Positions 34,993 to 43,959 of a stretch of DNA of 64,000 nt are shown here, piece after piece. The stretch covers positions 1-64,000 of the forward strand of contig CAWFFO010000011.1 in the NCBI GenBank assembly GCA_963815135.1, in the 5' to 3' direction. Below the pieces are notes generated by a model, which was not told the DNA's origin, did no database searches, and saw only the letters and a program-made list of their open reading frames with translations. How positions within the stretch are numbered: the stretch's first letter is position 1; each line of letters opens with the position of its first letter. The translations under genes and the position numbers were made by a program. Origin of the DNA: CAIWTU01 sp963815135 (lineage in GTDB: Bacteria > Desulfobacterota > Desulfuromonadia > Geobacterales > Geobacteraceae).

Positions 34993-35802
34993 GTGGGTCT
35001 TGAACTGAGGATCGCATCGGATTTGCATCTGGAGTTTGAAAATATTTACTTGCCGGAGCTGCCCGGAGATAATAGGCGGGTACTTGTGCTTGCAGGTGAT
35101 ATTGGAGTCTCGAGGAAACGATATACGTATATTCCGTTTCTTAGAGACGCTGCAGACAGGTTTCGGTCTGTTGTTTGGGTATTTGGCAATCATGAACATT
35201 TCGGTGATTCAATCTATAGAAGCCGCAATCATGTCAGAGAGTTGCTGGAAGAGGATGGTTTTGTCGGCAAAATACATATTCTCGAGAACGAGACTTTGGT
35301 TGTCGAAAATACGGCTTTTTTGGGAGCCACACTCTGGACCGACGTCGATTCTGAGAATCCTTTGGCAAAATTAACCGTTGAAAATGGAATGAATGACTAT
35401 GCCAAAATCCGGACCGGAAGCAAAAGCGATCCATATAAACGGAAACTTTCGGCGACAGAAACTATCTCATTTAATAAGGCTTCCAAGGCTTGGTTGCTCA
35501 AGGAATCAGAAGCCTGGAGAAATGCCGGCAAAAATATTGTTGTTGTCACTCATCACCTGCCTACATACAAATCCATCCCCCAAGAGTTACAGGCAGACCG
35601 GTTGAATGCCGCGTTTGCATCAAGCATGGAGGAAGATATGGCAAAGATAGGCGCCAAAGTGTGGGTTCACGGTCATACGCACTATTCTGCTGACTATATT
35701 CTCCCATGTGGAACCAGAGTTGTGTGCAACCCCCGCGGATACTCGGGTATCGTTGAAAATCCAGTTTTTGATCCCAAAATGATAGTCGAAATTGTAGATT
35801 GA
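34993..35802 (+). CDS. Calcineurin-like metallophosphoesterase 3
   Basis: A 269-residue phosphoesterase with a GTG start after AAAGGAG. Motifs: LRIASDLHLEF (DxH), VLAGDIGVSRKR (GD), WVFGNHEHFGD (GNHE), VVVTHHLPTYKS (H) and WVHGHTHYSADY (GHTH). A central insert (NDYAKIRTGSKSDP) is typical of the YmdB-unrelated 'SbcD-like/MPP' branch. Substrate unknown. It differs in sequence from phosphoesterases 1 and 2, so the cluster is not a recent duplication. Confidence 0.87.
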   Translation: MGLELRIASDLHLEFENIYLPELPGDNRRVLVLAGDIGVSRKRYTYIPFLRDAADRFRSVVWVFGNHEHFGDSIYRSRNHVRELLEEDGFVGKIHILENETLVVENTAFLGATLWTDVDSENPLAKLTVENGMNDYAKIRTGSKSDPYKRKLSATETISFNKASKAWLLKESEAWRNAGKNIVVVTHHLPTYKSIPQELQADRLNAAFASSMEEDMAKIGAKVWVHGHTHYSADYILPCGTRVVCNPRGYSGIVENPVFDPKMIVEIVD

Positions 35803-36377
35803 GCAATGTTTAACTAACTCAATCACAGGAATAGAGTACCTGTCTCGTTTCAACTTTTTTTCGTTTTTAGAATCAAAATAATAACAGGAGGTCTGTCACT
35901 TACACCTAACTATACTTGCCGTAGGCAAAATTCATTTCTCTCCGGCCATCCCGAAGGATTTTTTTATAATGGGTATTCGGATTTCATGATTGATTCGCGA
36001 TTTTACAGTACGTTTGTCATGTGGTGTTAAAATCGGTATCTATGATTGATAGCTAGACAATTCATCCAATAATCCGCACTATGTAATCATCCGAAGCAAA
36101 AAAGCCGTGCAGGGAAACTCCACCCCGTCACGGCTTTTGCTTTTCGGAATCTTACATAATGCCGACAGATTATCGGACGTCCCACCTTGTCCCCCGCCGC
36201 CCGCCCCTCAAAGGCAAAATCAAAAACGGAAAGCATTGCCAGGAAAGGAAAAATGTCCAATGTCAGGGGCTGACCCCTACGGGTTACTATGCCTTCACAG
36301 ATTTTGCTGACGAGCCTGAAATTCAAAGATCAATGTTATCAATGGACCACCTTTTGTCATTTATCTCGCCGCAACAC
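35803..36377. other. Non-coding region between phosphoesterase 3 and RHS operon
   Basis: No supported gene. A bidirectional terminator-like hairpin lies at 36098-36140: AAAAAAGCCGTG pairs with CACGGCTTTTGC around a 19-base loop, with A and T runs on either side. It would stop the convergent phosphoesterase and RHS transcripts. Frames such as 36087-36326 look like shadows. Confidence 0.55.
36098..36140. terminator. Bidirectional terminator
   Basis: AAAAGCCGTG and CACGGCTTTT form a 10-bp stem around about 19 bases, giving T tracts on both strands. It lies between two convergent transcription units. Confidence 0.7.
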
Positions 36378-36929
36378 CTACTGGTATATCTTAAAATGTT
36401 TTTTAATATTTTTTTCTATTAGAAGCATGTTTTTGTAATTTTTGCCATTATCCAATATGACTGATTTTAATCTGGGCTCACTAGTAACAATTACATTTAC
36501 ATAATTGTCTGCAACAGTTATTTTAAAGCATATTTTCTCTCCTAAAGAATCTTTTGATAACTTTGTGTAAGCTTTTATATGAAATTTTTCTTCATTGACC
36601 TTAATTTTTTTTATTATTTCTATGTTTTTGATAATATGAATTATGTCTTCAAATACTTTTTTAGCTTCGCCATTGGTGTAGTATTCCCTATGTTGCTTTA
36701 ATTGTAATGCTTCAGACGGCAAATTTTTCGTAGATTCATAATCCTTTATTATGGCAAGCAGAGATATCACTAATCCACCACCAAAGCCGAACCATATACC
36801 CGCAATAATACTTCTTCCAAAATCAAATTTTAGAGCCATCGCAGCACCAAAAAGGATACTAGTTATTACGGAATATTGAATATAAACAAAGATGTATTTC
36901 TTAAATTGCTTGTTATTTTGGACAGTCAT
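36378..36929 (-). CDS. Two-helix membrane protein, candidate immunity protein for the RHS toxin
   Basis: A 183-residue AT-rich gene 27 bp downstream of the RHS gene on the same strand. Two N-terminal transmembrane helices (YIFVYIQYSVITSILFGAAM and IIAGIWFGFGGGLVISLLAI) are followed by a cytoplasmic alpha/beta domain (KIKVNEEKFHIKAYTKLSKD, CFKITVADNYVNVIVTSEPR). Its codon use is far more AT-rich than the RHS core. In polymorphic-toxin loci the gene immediately after the toxin usually encodes immunity, so this is the natural candidate. No homology was established. Confidence 0.6.
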   Translation of the reverse strand: MTVQNNKQFKKYIFVYIQYSVITSILFGAAMALKFDFGRSIIAGIWFGFGGGLVISLLAIIKDYESTKNLPSEALQLKQHREYYTNGEAKKVFEDIIHIIKNIEIIKKIKVNEEKFHIKAYTKLSKDSLGEKICFKITVADNYVNVIVTSEPRLKSVILDNGKNYKNMLLIEKNIKKHFKIYQ

Positions 36930-36956
36930 TTCTCAACTCCAATTGCGATATTATAA

Positions 36957-39900
36957 CTACCTGTTAGGAGGATTCCTCCATTCTGGCGTATTCGGTGGAG
37001 CATATCGCGGCAATCGGTCTAGATGTGGAATTTTTGGATGTTCACACATCATTTGTTTTAAGGGAGGAGGTATCTTCGTGGGATAGAACGGTATCATGGC
37101 ATCTTCATTAAATCCATCATCACCTGCAAGCCACCCACCAATGTTGCCGCCCAAAACTCCCCCTAAACCAGCTGCATACGGCACTAACTCGGGCTGATCA
37201 ATAAATAATGCAGCACCACCACCAATAATGCTACCAGCAATACCACCATAATATGCAGCACCATGATCGGTACTGGTAAGAAGATCAACTGTTCCGTAAC
37301 CATCCAGCAGCGCACCGAATGGATCTTTCAATCCATTTGGGTCTGTCCTATTGACAGGACTATTTTGAACATAAGTGAAGTAATTTATCCCACCCCTCAG
37401 CCGAATGGGGTCCTCACTTATAAACCTCTGCATCTCTGGACTGAAATAACGAGCCCTGTAGTAATAAAGACCTGTCCCGTCATTTTCCCTGCCGGTGTAC
37501 TGGAATGGATTATCCGAACTTTCCCCAGATGCCGTTACATTTCCGAACACATCATAAACATAAGTCGTCTTTGCCACTCCCATATCATCCGCCAGCGCAA
37601 CTATGGAGCCCAACGCATTCCTCACGTAATGTCTCGTCGTAGTGCTGTTCATTCTCGTTAACGGCTCGTCAATGTTGAGAGTCCGGACATAATTCGTCTT
37701 CACTCCATCCTGGATGTCCTGAATGATATCCCACCCGTCATAAACAAATTGGGTAGTCGTGCCGTTTATCGTCTTGCTGATCCTTCTGTTTAGAGCATCA
37801 TAGCTGAAACTGGCGGTAATGGAAGGGCCGTCTATAGCTATCAGACGATTCCTTGCGTCCCAGGTGTAATTGGTGGTGCCGTTGGCATCGGTTCCGGTTG
37901 AGAGGTTGCCGTTCTGGTCGTAGGTGAAGCTTTTACCGTCAAGGGCCAGCATTTCATTGGCATCATCATGTGACGTGCTATTTACAGCAGGCGACAGAGT
38001 CTGGGCCGCATTTCTTGCAAAGCTCGTCCTGCTGCCGTTTGCGTCATACCCGTAGACAAGGTTTTCTATTATCCCCGAAGGTCCCTGTTGAATCATGCTC
38101 AACAGCCGGTTTGCGTTGTCGTAGCCGTAGATTGTGGATACGTAATCGGTGCCGTTGGCAAGCGGTATCTGTAGAGATGTCCGGCGGCCGGCGTTATCAT
38201 AGCCCAGATTGTAAGTCCTGCTCGCGGAGCCGATCACCCTGCTCAGATTTGTAAGCCTTCCCGCGTCATCATAAGTGTAATTGACTATAGGTTCACCATC
38301 AACCGTCATGCTCGATCTTCTTCCATCGGCATCGTAGGTGTAATTGATGATTGACAGCGGGGTCACTTCCTGCGAGACCAGGTCCAGGCCCCTTCCGGAG
38401 CAAGAGGAGCAGCCGTAGTCGTTGTATGTGCGGGCGATGGCGCCGGTGATGGAGTCGTAGATGTTCGTCGCCCTGCCCACGGCATCGTAGGTATACTGGA
38501 GATAAGAACTATCATTGTATGTGACTTTCAATAGACGGTTCATGGGGTCATACTGGTCGAAGGTTGTCACCTGTCCCTTGCGATCGGTGTAGCTCATAAG
38601 ATTGTCCCCGGTGGCCGGGGCAATCTGCGAGCCGGTATAATAGGCATAGGTCTCGTAGCGTCCAAGCTGGTCGGTCATCTTTGTTATGCGATCACGGTTG
38701 TCGTATTCATAGAGAATAGGGTTTCCTTTGGCGTTAATAAGCGTCACCAAGTTGCCGTTTCCGTCGTACAGATACCACGTGCTTCCGTTGATAGCATCGG
38801 TAACACTGCTTATCCGGTTCATGGGGTCATAGTCATATTTTGTGGTTGCGCCTTTGGCGTCGGTGAAAGAGGAAACCCTTCCGCCGCTGTCATAAGCGTA
38901 ACTCACCGAGTTATTCAAAGCATCGGTGACTTTCGTTAATTGCCCATGGTTATTCGTGTCAAAGGTAAGGGTAGTAGTGTTGCTGTTCGCGTCAACTATG
39001 CTGACTGGCATTCCGTAAGAGTTGAAGTTTACAGTGGTTGGCTGTAACTGTGGATTCTGGCTCTGAATCGGATCGCGAATATCCACTCTGGTCGGCGGAG
39101 TCGTAGTAGGTGAAGGCGTATAGGTAAAAGTGGTAGTCTTCTGGAGCGCATCGGTGATACTTGTCGGCAGGCCATAGTTGGTCTCATAATCATAGGTCGT
39201 GACATTGTTGAGCGGATCGGTGACGGTGTGCACAAGTCCGTCTTTCGCATCATTGGTGGAATAATATGTGTAGCTTGTGGTTCTATCGAGTGGGTCTGTG
39301 ACGGATGAAAGCTCATTGGTTCCGCTGGCTTTGTTATAGGTTGTTATTCCATCAGAGGTTATCTTGCTGGTGATGTATCCGTAGCCGTTGTAGCTCCAGA
39401 TAGTCTGGGCTCCGTTAGGGACTGTCATTTTCGTCTGGCCGGAGGTACCGTAGTCAAAGGCATAGGTCCCCCCATCGGCATGGGTTTGGCTTATAACCCG
39501 GTTGCTTGAATCGTAGACGTTAGTCACCTCGACGATTCCTCGGCCATTTGTTATGGTATTCATACGCCCGCTGGAGTCGTAGCCATAAGACATCGTGCTT
39601 CCGTCCGGCAATCCTACCTGCTTTAGCCGGGGGTAAGAGCTGAAGGGATCAGCCTCATATATAAAACTCACGGACCTGCCGGCATCATCGCTGATTGCAT
39701 CAGTCTGAAAATAGCCGTGTGTGTAATTTTGTGTGAAAGTCACAACATGTCCCTCAGCCGTTGTTATGCTAGTTATGTATCCCCCTTCATAATACGAATG
39801 CCGTTGAATGGTAACTTTGTTGCCGTTCCTATCTGCTATCTCTATCAGGCTTCCCCCGGTATCGAATTTATATGTGTGCCCATCGCGCATACGGAGAGTC

Positions 39901-42539
39901 TTGGTGCCATCGGCGTTGGTGGTAATCTTTGCAGCCCTGAATTCCGGGTCTGCGCTGTTCATGTAACTCCCGTCGGCCTGCAGGGCGAAGTCGTAATGGT
40001 ATGTTCCCGGCTTGGTGAGCCTCAACATACTTTGATAGCTTCCGAGCCACCAGTCGTACTCGAAATACATTCCTTTGCCGAAGGTGCCAAGACCCGTACT
40101 ACCGCTTACAGCGTTACCGCTATCCCTGCTTCTGTAATAGTGCTTAATTTTCACTGGAATAATGCCGGGGATGACAAAATCGGTTTTCTCATGCATAAAG
40201 AAACCCGTGGTCACATCTACAGGATCGGCAGCCTGCCCCCCACAATCTTTGCTAGACGTGGGAAGTGACGCGCTCTGACCGCCCCAACCGGTGGCGCCGC
40301 AACAAAATTTGGGGATGCCTACCCCAGGGTCAGTGACGATAAATCTGCCGTCGGGGGTGACAGTACCTGTCCCGGCTATTGCCCAGTCGTTGGGTGCTTC
40401 CCCTTCGTTAGGCGATTCATCGTAGTACCAGAGAACCGCCTTCTCGCCGGGAAGGAGCCCCAGATCGTTCGGAGATTTAATGGGAATAGGCCGGTCGGGT
40501 CTTCCGCCGCCAACTTTGTTGAAATAGAACATATAGACGGTTTTAACATACGAGTTCTTGGGCAACGGTTTCACTGGAAGTCTATCGCTTGGTACCGTCC
40601 GCACTGAAACTTTAAGATTCGCTTTATGATCCCAGCCAATTATGTTTACCCCTTGCGGTATACGCATTTCGAAACCGGGAAGCTCCGGGTCAGTAAGGAT
40701 AGTATCCTTTGCCGGATTAATTTTTACGAAGTTGTGGTTCTTCTGTCTATGCAAGTAGGGGGTGAATGGCATGGAGTTTTTAATATTGGCCGTTATATCC
40801 GCAGAGATGGGAATGGTTGGCATGTGTCCTATGGGATCAATCGCCGTGGAGCCGTCGATAAGAATTGTTCTCCTGCCGGCCGGGATGTTATTCAGTGTGA
40901 AGCTGCCGGTATCGTCGGTTATGGCTGATAATGCCTTGTATCTTATTGTGACCCCTTTAACCGGCTGCATATCAGTATTGAGAATTTTTCCGAAAAGCGT
41001 GCCGGTCCCTTGCGGCGCTGAGAGAGCCGAGTCATTTTGACTGGATGCCACATCTTCAGCCGTTGCCACATTGAAAGATACGGTGTTCGAGGTGGCGGTT
41101 GTGGGACCAGTGTTGGTGACCGTCACGGGATAGCTCCCTATAGTTGAGACAAGGGAGGAATTCACCACCACCTCCAGAAGGATGCTGCTTATGAACCTTA
41201 CCGAGCTCTTTTGTCCATTTATGGAGACTGAGGCGTCAGGCAGGAAGTTTTTACCCTCCACTTTCAAGGTTAAAGCTGGATTTCCTACTGCAACCGTGTC
41301 GGGCGAAAGTGCAGAAATCCGCGGTACAGGAGTAAGTATTTTAAAATTGAGCTCGTTGGACATGCCCCCGCCCGGAGTGGGGTTGAACACGGATACAGAC
41401 ACGGTTCCGGGATAGATGAGTTCATCGGGAAGTATATTGGCTGTCAGGAATTCATTGCTGGTAAAAATAGTGTCTGCCGGCTTGTTGTTGAACCAAGTAC
41501 GCGAGTCCTTGATGAACTTCGACCCTATTAACGACAAGGGAAAGACGTCACCTGTACTTGCCATCGATGTCGGAATAAGATCGGTAAGCGACGGAACGGG
41601 GTTTTCCAGCTTAACGACGGTGAGGCCATTGTCATGGGCCACAAACGCTATGTTTCTAGCCACATCAACAACCACCGGACCAGTTTTTTCAAATAAGGCC
41701 AGTGTGCCGACGCTGACTTTCGTCTCAAGGCCCACTACAGAGAGGCTTCCATCCTGTGTATCGGAAAGGACTGCCATGTGGGTTGAGGTATTGACGGAGA
41801 CAATTTCCACTTTCTTACCGGTCTGTATATCACAGACCTCTTGCAAGGTGGATGCGTCATAGAGAATAAGTCCCGTTCTATCAATCTGAGTTACAAGTAC
41901 ATAGCCAAGCGATTCATCCAGGGCTATGCTTGCCGCATCGCCCGAGAGAGAGGTTTCCTTGACCACCGTTCCGGTCTTGAGATTTATCGTTCTGAGTTTT
42001 GCGCCGTTAGCATCACTGCTTGCAACGGTTAGGACGGTTCTACCAAGGCACAACCTTGTGGTCTCGCCTGAGATGTTTATGGCTGAAAGCTCTTTTCCGC
42101 TTGTTAGATCAATAATTCTGATCCCGCCGTCCACTCCAAGTACAGCTGTATTGTTAGTTTCATCGACTTCGATCGCATAGACAGGTGTTTCAGTATCGAT
42201 TGTTTTAGCCAGATCGCCGCTACCGATGTCGTACAAATAAAGTGAGCCTTCAAGCGATGAAACAACAACTTTGTTCGAGGATTTGAGGATTGCAATTGCA
42301 GAAGGTGTTGCAGGGACGGATATTTCATGGACAACCGCATCTGTTGCAATGTTGATAATGGTGAGAGATTTTTCCGACTCGCTGATTGTGGCGGCGATAT
42401 CTGTCGCTGTATTTAGCGTTATGGCTGATATGTCGCCTTTGACGGGAATATCCGTGAGGAGGTTGATGTCGTAAGCGTAACAGGACGCGCAGAAAAGAAT
42501 CGTGAAGACAAGGATCAATATGATTTTTCTGAAAATCAT
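36957..42539 (-). CDS. Exported RHS/YD-repeat polymorphic toxin-like protein
   Basis: About 1860 residues. GGGGAGG before 42539 favours starting at MIFRKIILILVFTILFCASC, a signal peptide (possible lipobox). Order: beta-propeller-like repeats (about 20-325), IPT/TIG-like domains (330-500), a carboxypeptidase-regulatory-like beta sandwich (GTLFGKILNTDMQPVKGVTI), a DUF6531-type segment (DPVDVTTGFFMHEKTDFVIP), many YD repeats (YDSSGRMNTITNGRG, YDAVGRATNIYDS) and the RHS core end YYRARYFSPEMQRFISEDPI then DPNGLKDP. The last 120 residues are unique: a glycine-zipper hydrophobic stretch (YYGGIAGSIIGGGAALFI, AAGLGGVLGGNIGGWLAG) and a proline-rich tail. The tip may be a membrane-active toxin or a worn-out one. 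Confidence 0.88.
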   Translation of the reverse strand: MIFRKIILILVFTILFCASCYAYDINLLTDIPVKGDISAITLNTATDIAATISESEKSLTIINIATDAVVHEISVPATPSAIAILKSSNKVVVSSLEGSLYLYDIGSGDLAKTIDTETPVYAIEVDETNNTAVLGVDGGIRIIDLTSGKELSAINISGETTRLCLGRTVLTVASSDANGAKLRTINLKTGTVVKETSLSGDAASIALDESLGYVLVTQIDRTGLILYDASTLQEVCDIQTGKKVEIVSVNTSTHMAVLSDTQDGSLSVVGLETKVSVGTLALFEKTGPVVVDVARNIAFVAHDNGLTVVKLENPVPSLTDLIPTSMASTGDVFPLSLIGSKFIKDSRTWFNNKPADTIFTSNEFLTANILPDELIYPGTVSVSVFNPTPGGGMSNELNFKILTPVPRISALSPDTVAVGNPALTLKVEGKNFLPDASVSINGQKSSVRFISSILLEVVVNSSLVSTIGSYPVTVTNTGPTTATSNTVSFNVATAEDVASSQNDSALSAPQGTGTLFGKILNTDMQPVKGVTIRYKALSAITDDTGSFTLNNIPAGRRTILIDGSTAIDPIGHMPTIPISADITANIKNSMPFTPYLHRQKNHNFVKINPAKDTILTDPELPGFEMRIPQGVNIIGWDHKANLKVSVRTVPSDRLPVKPLPKNSYVKTVYMFYFNKVGGGRPDRPIPIKSPNDLGLLPGEKAVLWYYDESPNEGEAPNDWAIAGTGTVTPDGRFIVTDPGVGIPKFCCGATGWGGQSASLPTSSKDCGGQAADPVDVTTGFFMHEKTDFVIPGIIPVKIKHYYRSRDSGNAVSGSTGLGTFGKGMYFEYDWWLGSYQSMLRLTKPGTYHYDFALQADGSYMNSADPEFRAAKITTNADGTKTLRMRDGHTYKFDTGGSLIEIADRNGNKVTIQRHSYYEGGYITSITTAEGHVVTFTQNYTHGYFQTDAISDDAGRSVSFIYEADPFSSYPRLKQVGLPDGSTMSYGYDSSGRMNTITNGRGIVEVTNVYDSSNRVISQTHADGGTYAFDYGTSGQTKMTVPNGAQTIWSYNGYGYITSKITSDGITTYNKASGTNELSSVTDPLDRTTSYTYYSTNDAKDGLVHTVTDPLNNVTTYDYETNYGLPTSITDALQKTTTFTYTPSPTTTPPTRVDIRDPIQSQNPQLQPTTVNFNSYGMPVSIVDANSNTTTLTFDTNNHGQLTKVTDALNNSVSYAYDSGGRVSSFTDAKGATTKYDYDPMNRISSVTDAINGSTWYLYDGNGNLVTLINAKGNPILYEYDNRDRITKMTDQLGRYETYAYYTGSQIAPATGDNLMSYTDRKGQVTTFDQYDPMNRLLKVTYNDSSYLQYTYDAVGRATNIYDSITGAIARTYNDYGCSSCSGRGLDLVSQEVTPLSIINYTYDADGRRSSMTVDGEPIVNYTYDDAGRLTNLSRVIGSASRTYNLGYDNAGRRTSLQIPLANGTDYVSTIYGYDNANRLLSMIQQGPSGIIENLVYGYDANGSRTSFARNAAQTLSPAVNSTSHDDANEMLALDGKSFTYDQNGNLSTGTDANGTTNYTWDARNRLIAIDGPSITASFSYDALNRRISKTINGTTTQFVYDGWDIIQDIQDGVKTNYVRTLNIDEPLTRMNSTTTRHYVRNALGSIVALADDMGVAKTTYVYDVFGNVTASGESSDNPFQYTGRENDGTGLYYYRARYFSPEMQRFISEDPIRLRGGINYFTYVQNSPVNRTDPNGLKDPFGALLDGYGTVDLLTSTDHGAAYYGGIAGSIIGGGAALFIDQPELVPYAAGLGGVLGGNIGGWLAGDDGFNEDAMIPFYPTKIPPPLKQMMCEHPKIPHLDRLPRYAPPNTPEWRNPPNR

Positions 42540-42607
42540 GCTTACATTCCTCCCCATGTCGGAAATGTTCTCAGATACGGCCTCTTCCGGAAAAGAGGCT
42601 AAAAAAC

Positions 42608-43924
42608 CTAATTGGAAAGCGCCACAAGTTCCGCTTTGATGATCTTACCTGACTTGGTAATGTAGGTTGTCTCGGATTTCCCACCCAAGGTGGTAGCAAC
42701 ATGTACCTTGTCGATCTCTTCGCCATTGTAGTTCATGGCTACTATCGTGAACGTCGCCTCGGCGGTGATTACATTCGAGTATGTCGTCGAGAGGTTTACG
42801 CTGGCAGAGCCGGTAGATGACTGCTGAGTACCGTTTAAGGTGGTAGTAGCGCTTCTTTCGGCGTCATACTGAGGTATTGCCCTGATCGTCACTATGGTGT
42901 CGGTAGGAATGTTAGAGGCTGAGATATTTACTGTAACAGGATTCTGGGTCGTTCCAGGGAGCAACATGTCCGGTTGATTGTAATTGCCTGTAGGAGAGGC
43001 TGGGGGCGTATAACCGCCAATGGAAGTAATTGTGAGGCTTGGCTGGCTGGAGGCAATTATGCTGCCGGGGAGACCATAGGTGAAGGGAGGATCTGTTCCG
43101 ACTGATACCCCGTTAGTAGTTGCTTCAATGCGTATTCGGCCGGCGCCACCTACACCATTTCCATAAGCCCCCCCTTTAGCTTGAAGACTCCCGTTTCCCG
43201 TTATGGTATCCGCAACCAATTTAATAGCGCCACCGCTACCGCTTCCTCCGGTATTGTCCCAAACCCCAGCAGCACCGGTTCCTCCGTTTGCAGTTATTGA
43301 GCCGGTGAAATTAATTGATACTGACGAGGCAATTACAATTGCACCGCCCCCGCCACCTCCTCCTCCGCCTAATCCCGATGACTTTCCACCTCCGCCTCCA
43401 CCACCCGAGCCACCAATAAGAGGCATTAGTTGGGGATTACCATATGCGACGCCACCGGGTATACTATAATAAGCAGTTCCATTTGTACCAAAACCTCCTC
43501 CGCTCCCACCGTTTGCATTAACTTGGCCAGGATTGCCCCCCCCGGGTCCCAGACCCTTTCCACCTGGGTAATTCGTTGCCCCGCCATAACCACCGTTAAA
43601 TCCACCCGGACCACCGATACCGGGGGTAACAGTGGTTGCATTTTTACCATTTAAATTTATAGTCCCGGCAATATTCACAGTGCCTTGTGCAAGCATATAA
43701 ACAGGTGTATTGGCGGCATTACCCAGGAAAGTAACTGTCACACCCGCGGGAATGTTCACCGTCGTGTAATTAAGAATACCGCTTGACGGCAAGGTGACCT
43801 GAATATTGGAAGAGGGGCTGAATTCGCCATCCGCCCCGGTGCTTCCACTGTTAAAATTTGCATAAGCCAACACGCTCCACAAGAACATTGACGAAATCAC
43901 CGGCAGAAGCAGAATTTTTTTCAT
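42608..43924 (-). CDS. Exported glycine-rich protein
   Basis: 438 residues with a signal peptide (MKKILLLPVISSMFLWSVLAYA). The middle (about 95-260) is extremely glycine-rich with runs such as GGSGGGGGGGKSSGLGGGG and beta-helix-like VSINFTGSITANGG steps, as in surface proteins with parallel beta folds. The C-terminal third has an Ig-like beta domain (PVTVNISASNIPTDTIVTIR). AAGGAG precedes the start. It sits between the InlB-repeat gene and the RHS gene with 35- and 50-bp gaps, so all three are probably one operon. It may be a cell-surface partner or scaffold. Confidence 0.75.
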   Translation of the reverse strand: MKKILLLPVISSMFLWSVLAYANFNSGSTGADGEFSPSSNIQVTLPSSGILNYTTVNIPAGVTVTFLGNAANTPVYMLAQGTVNIAGTINLNGKNATTVTPGIGGPGGFNGGYGGATNYPGGKGLGPGGGNPGQVNANGGSGGGFGTNGTAYYSIPGGVAYGNPQLMPLIGGSGGGGGGGKSSGLGGGGGGGGGAIVIASSVSINFTGSITANGGTGAAGVWDNTGGSGSGGAIKLVADTITGNGSLQAKGGAYGNGVGGAGRIRIEATTNGVSVGTDPPFTYGLPGSIIASSQPSLTITSIGGYTPPASPTGNYNQPDMLLPGTTQNPVTVNISASNIPTDTIVTIRAIPQYDAERSATTTLNGTQQSSTGSASVNLSTTYSNVITAEATFTIVAMNYNGEEIDKVHVATTLGGKSETTYITKSGKIIKAELVALSN

Positions 43925-43959
43925 CTTGGTTTCTCCTTTTCTGGAATATTGATTTATAT

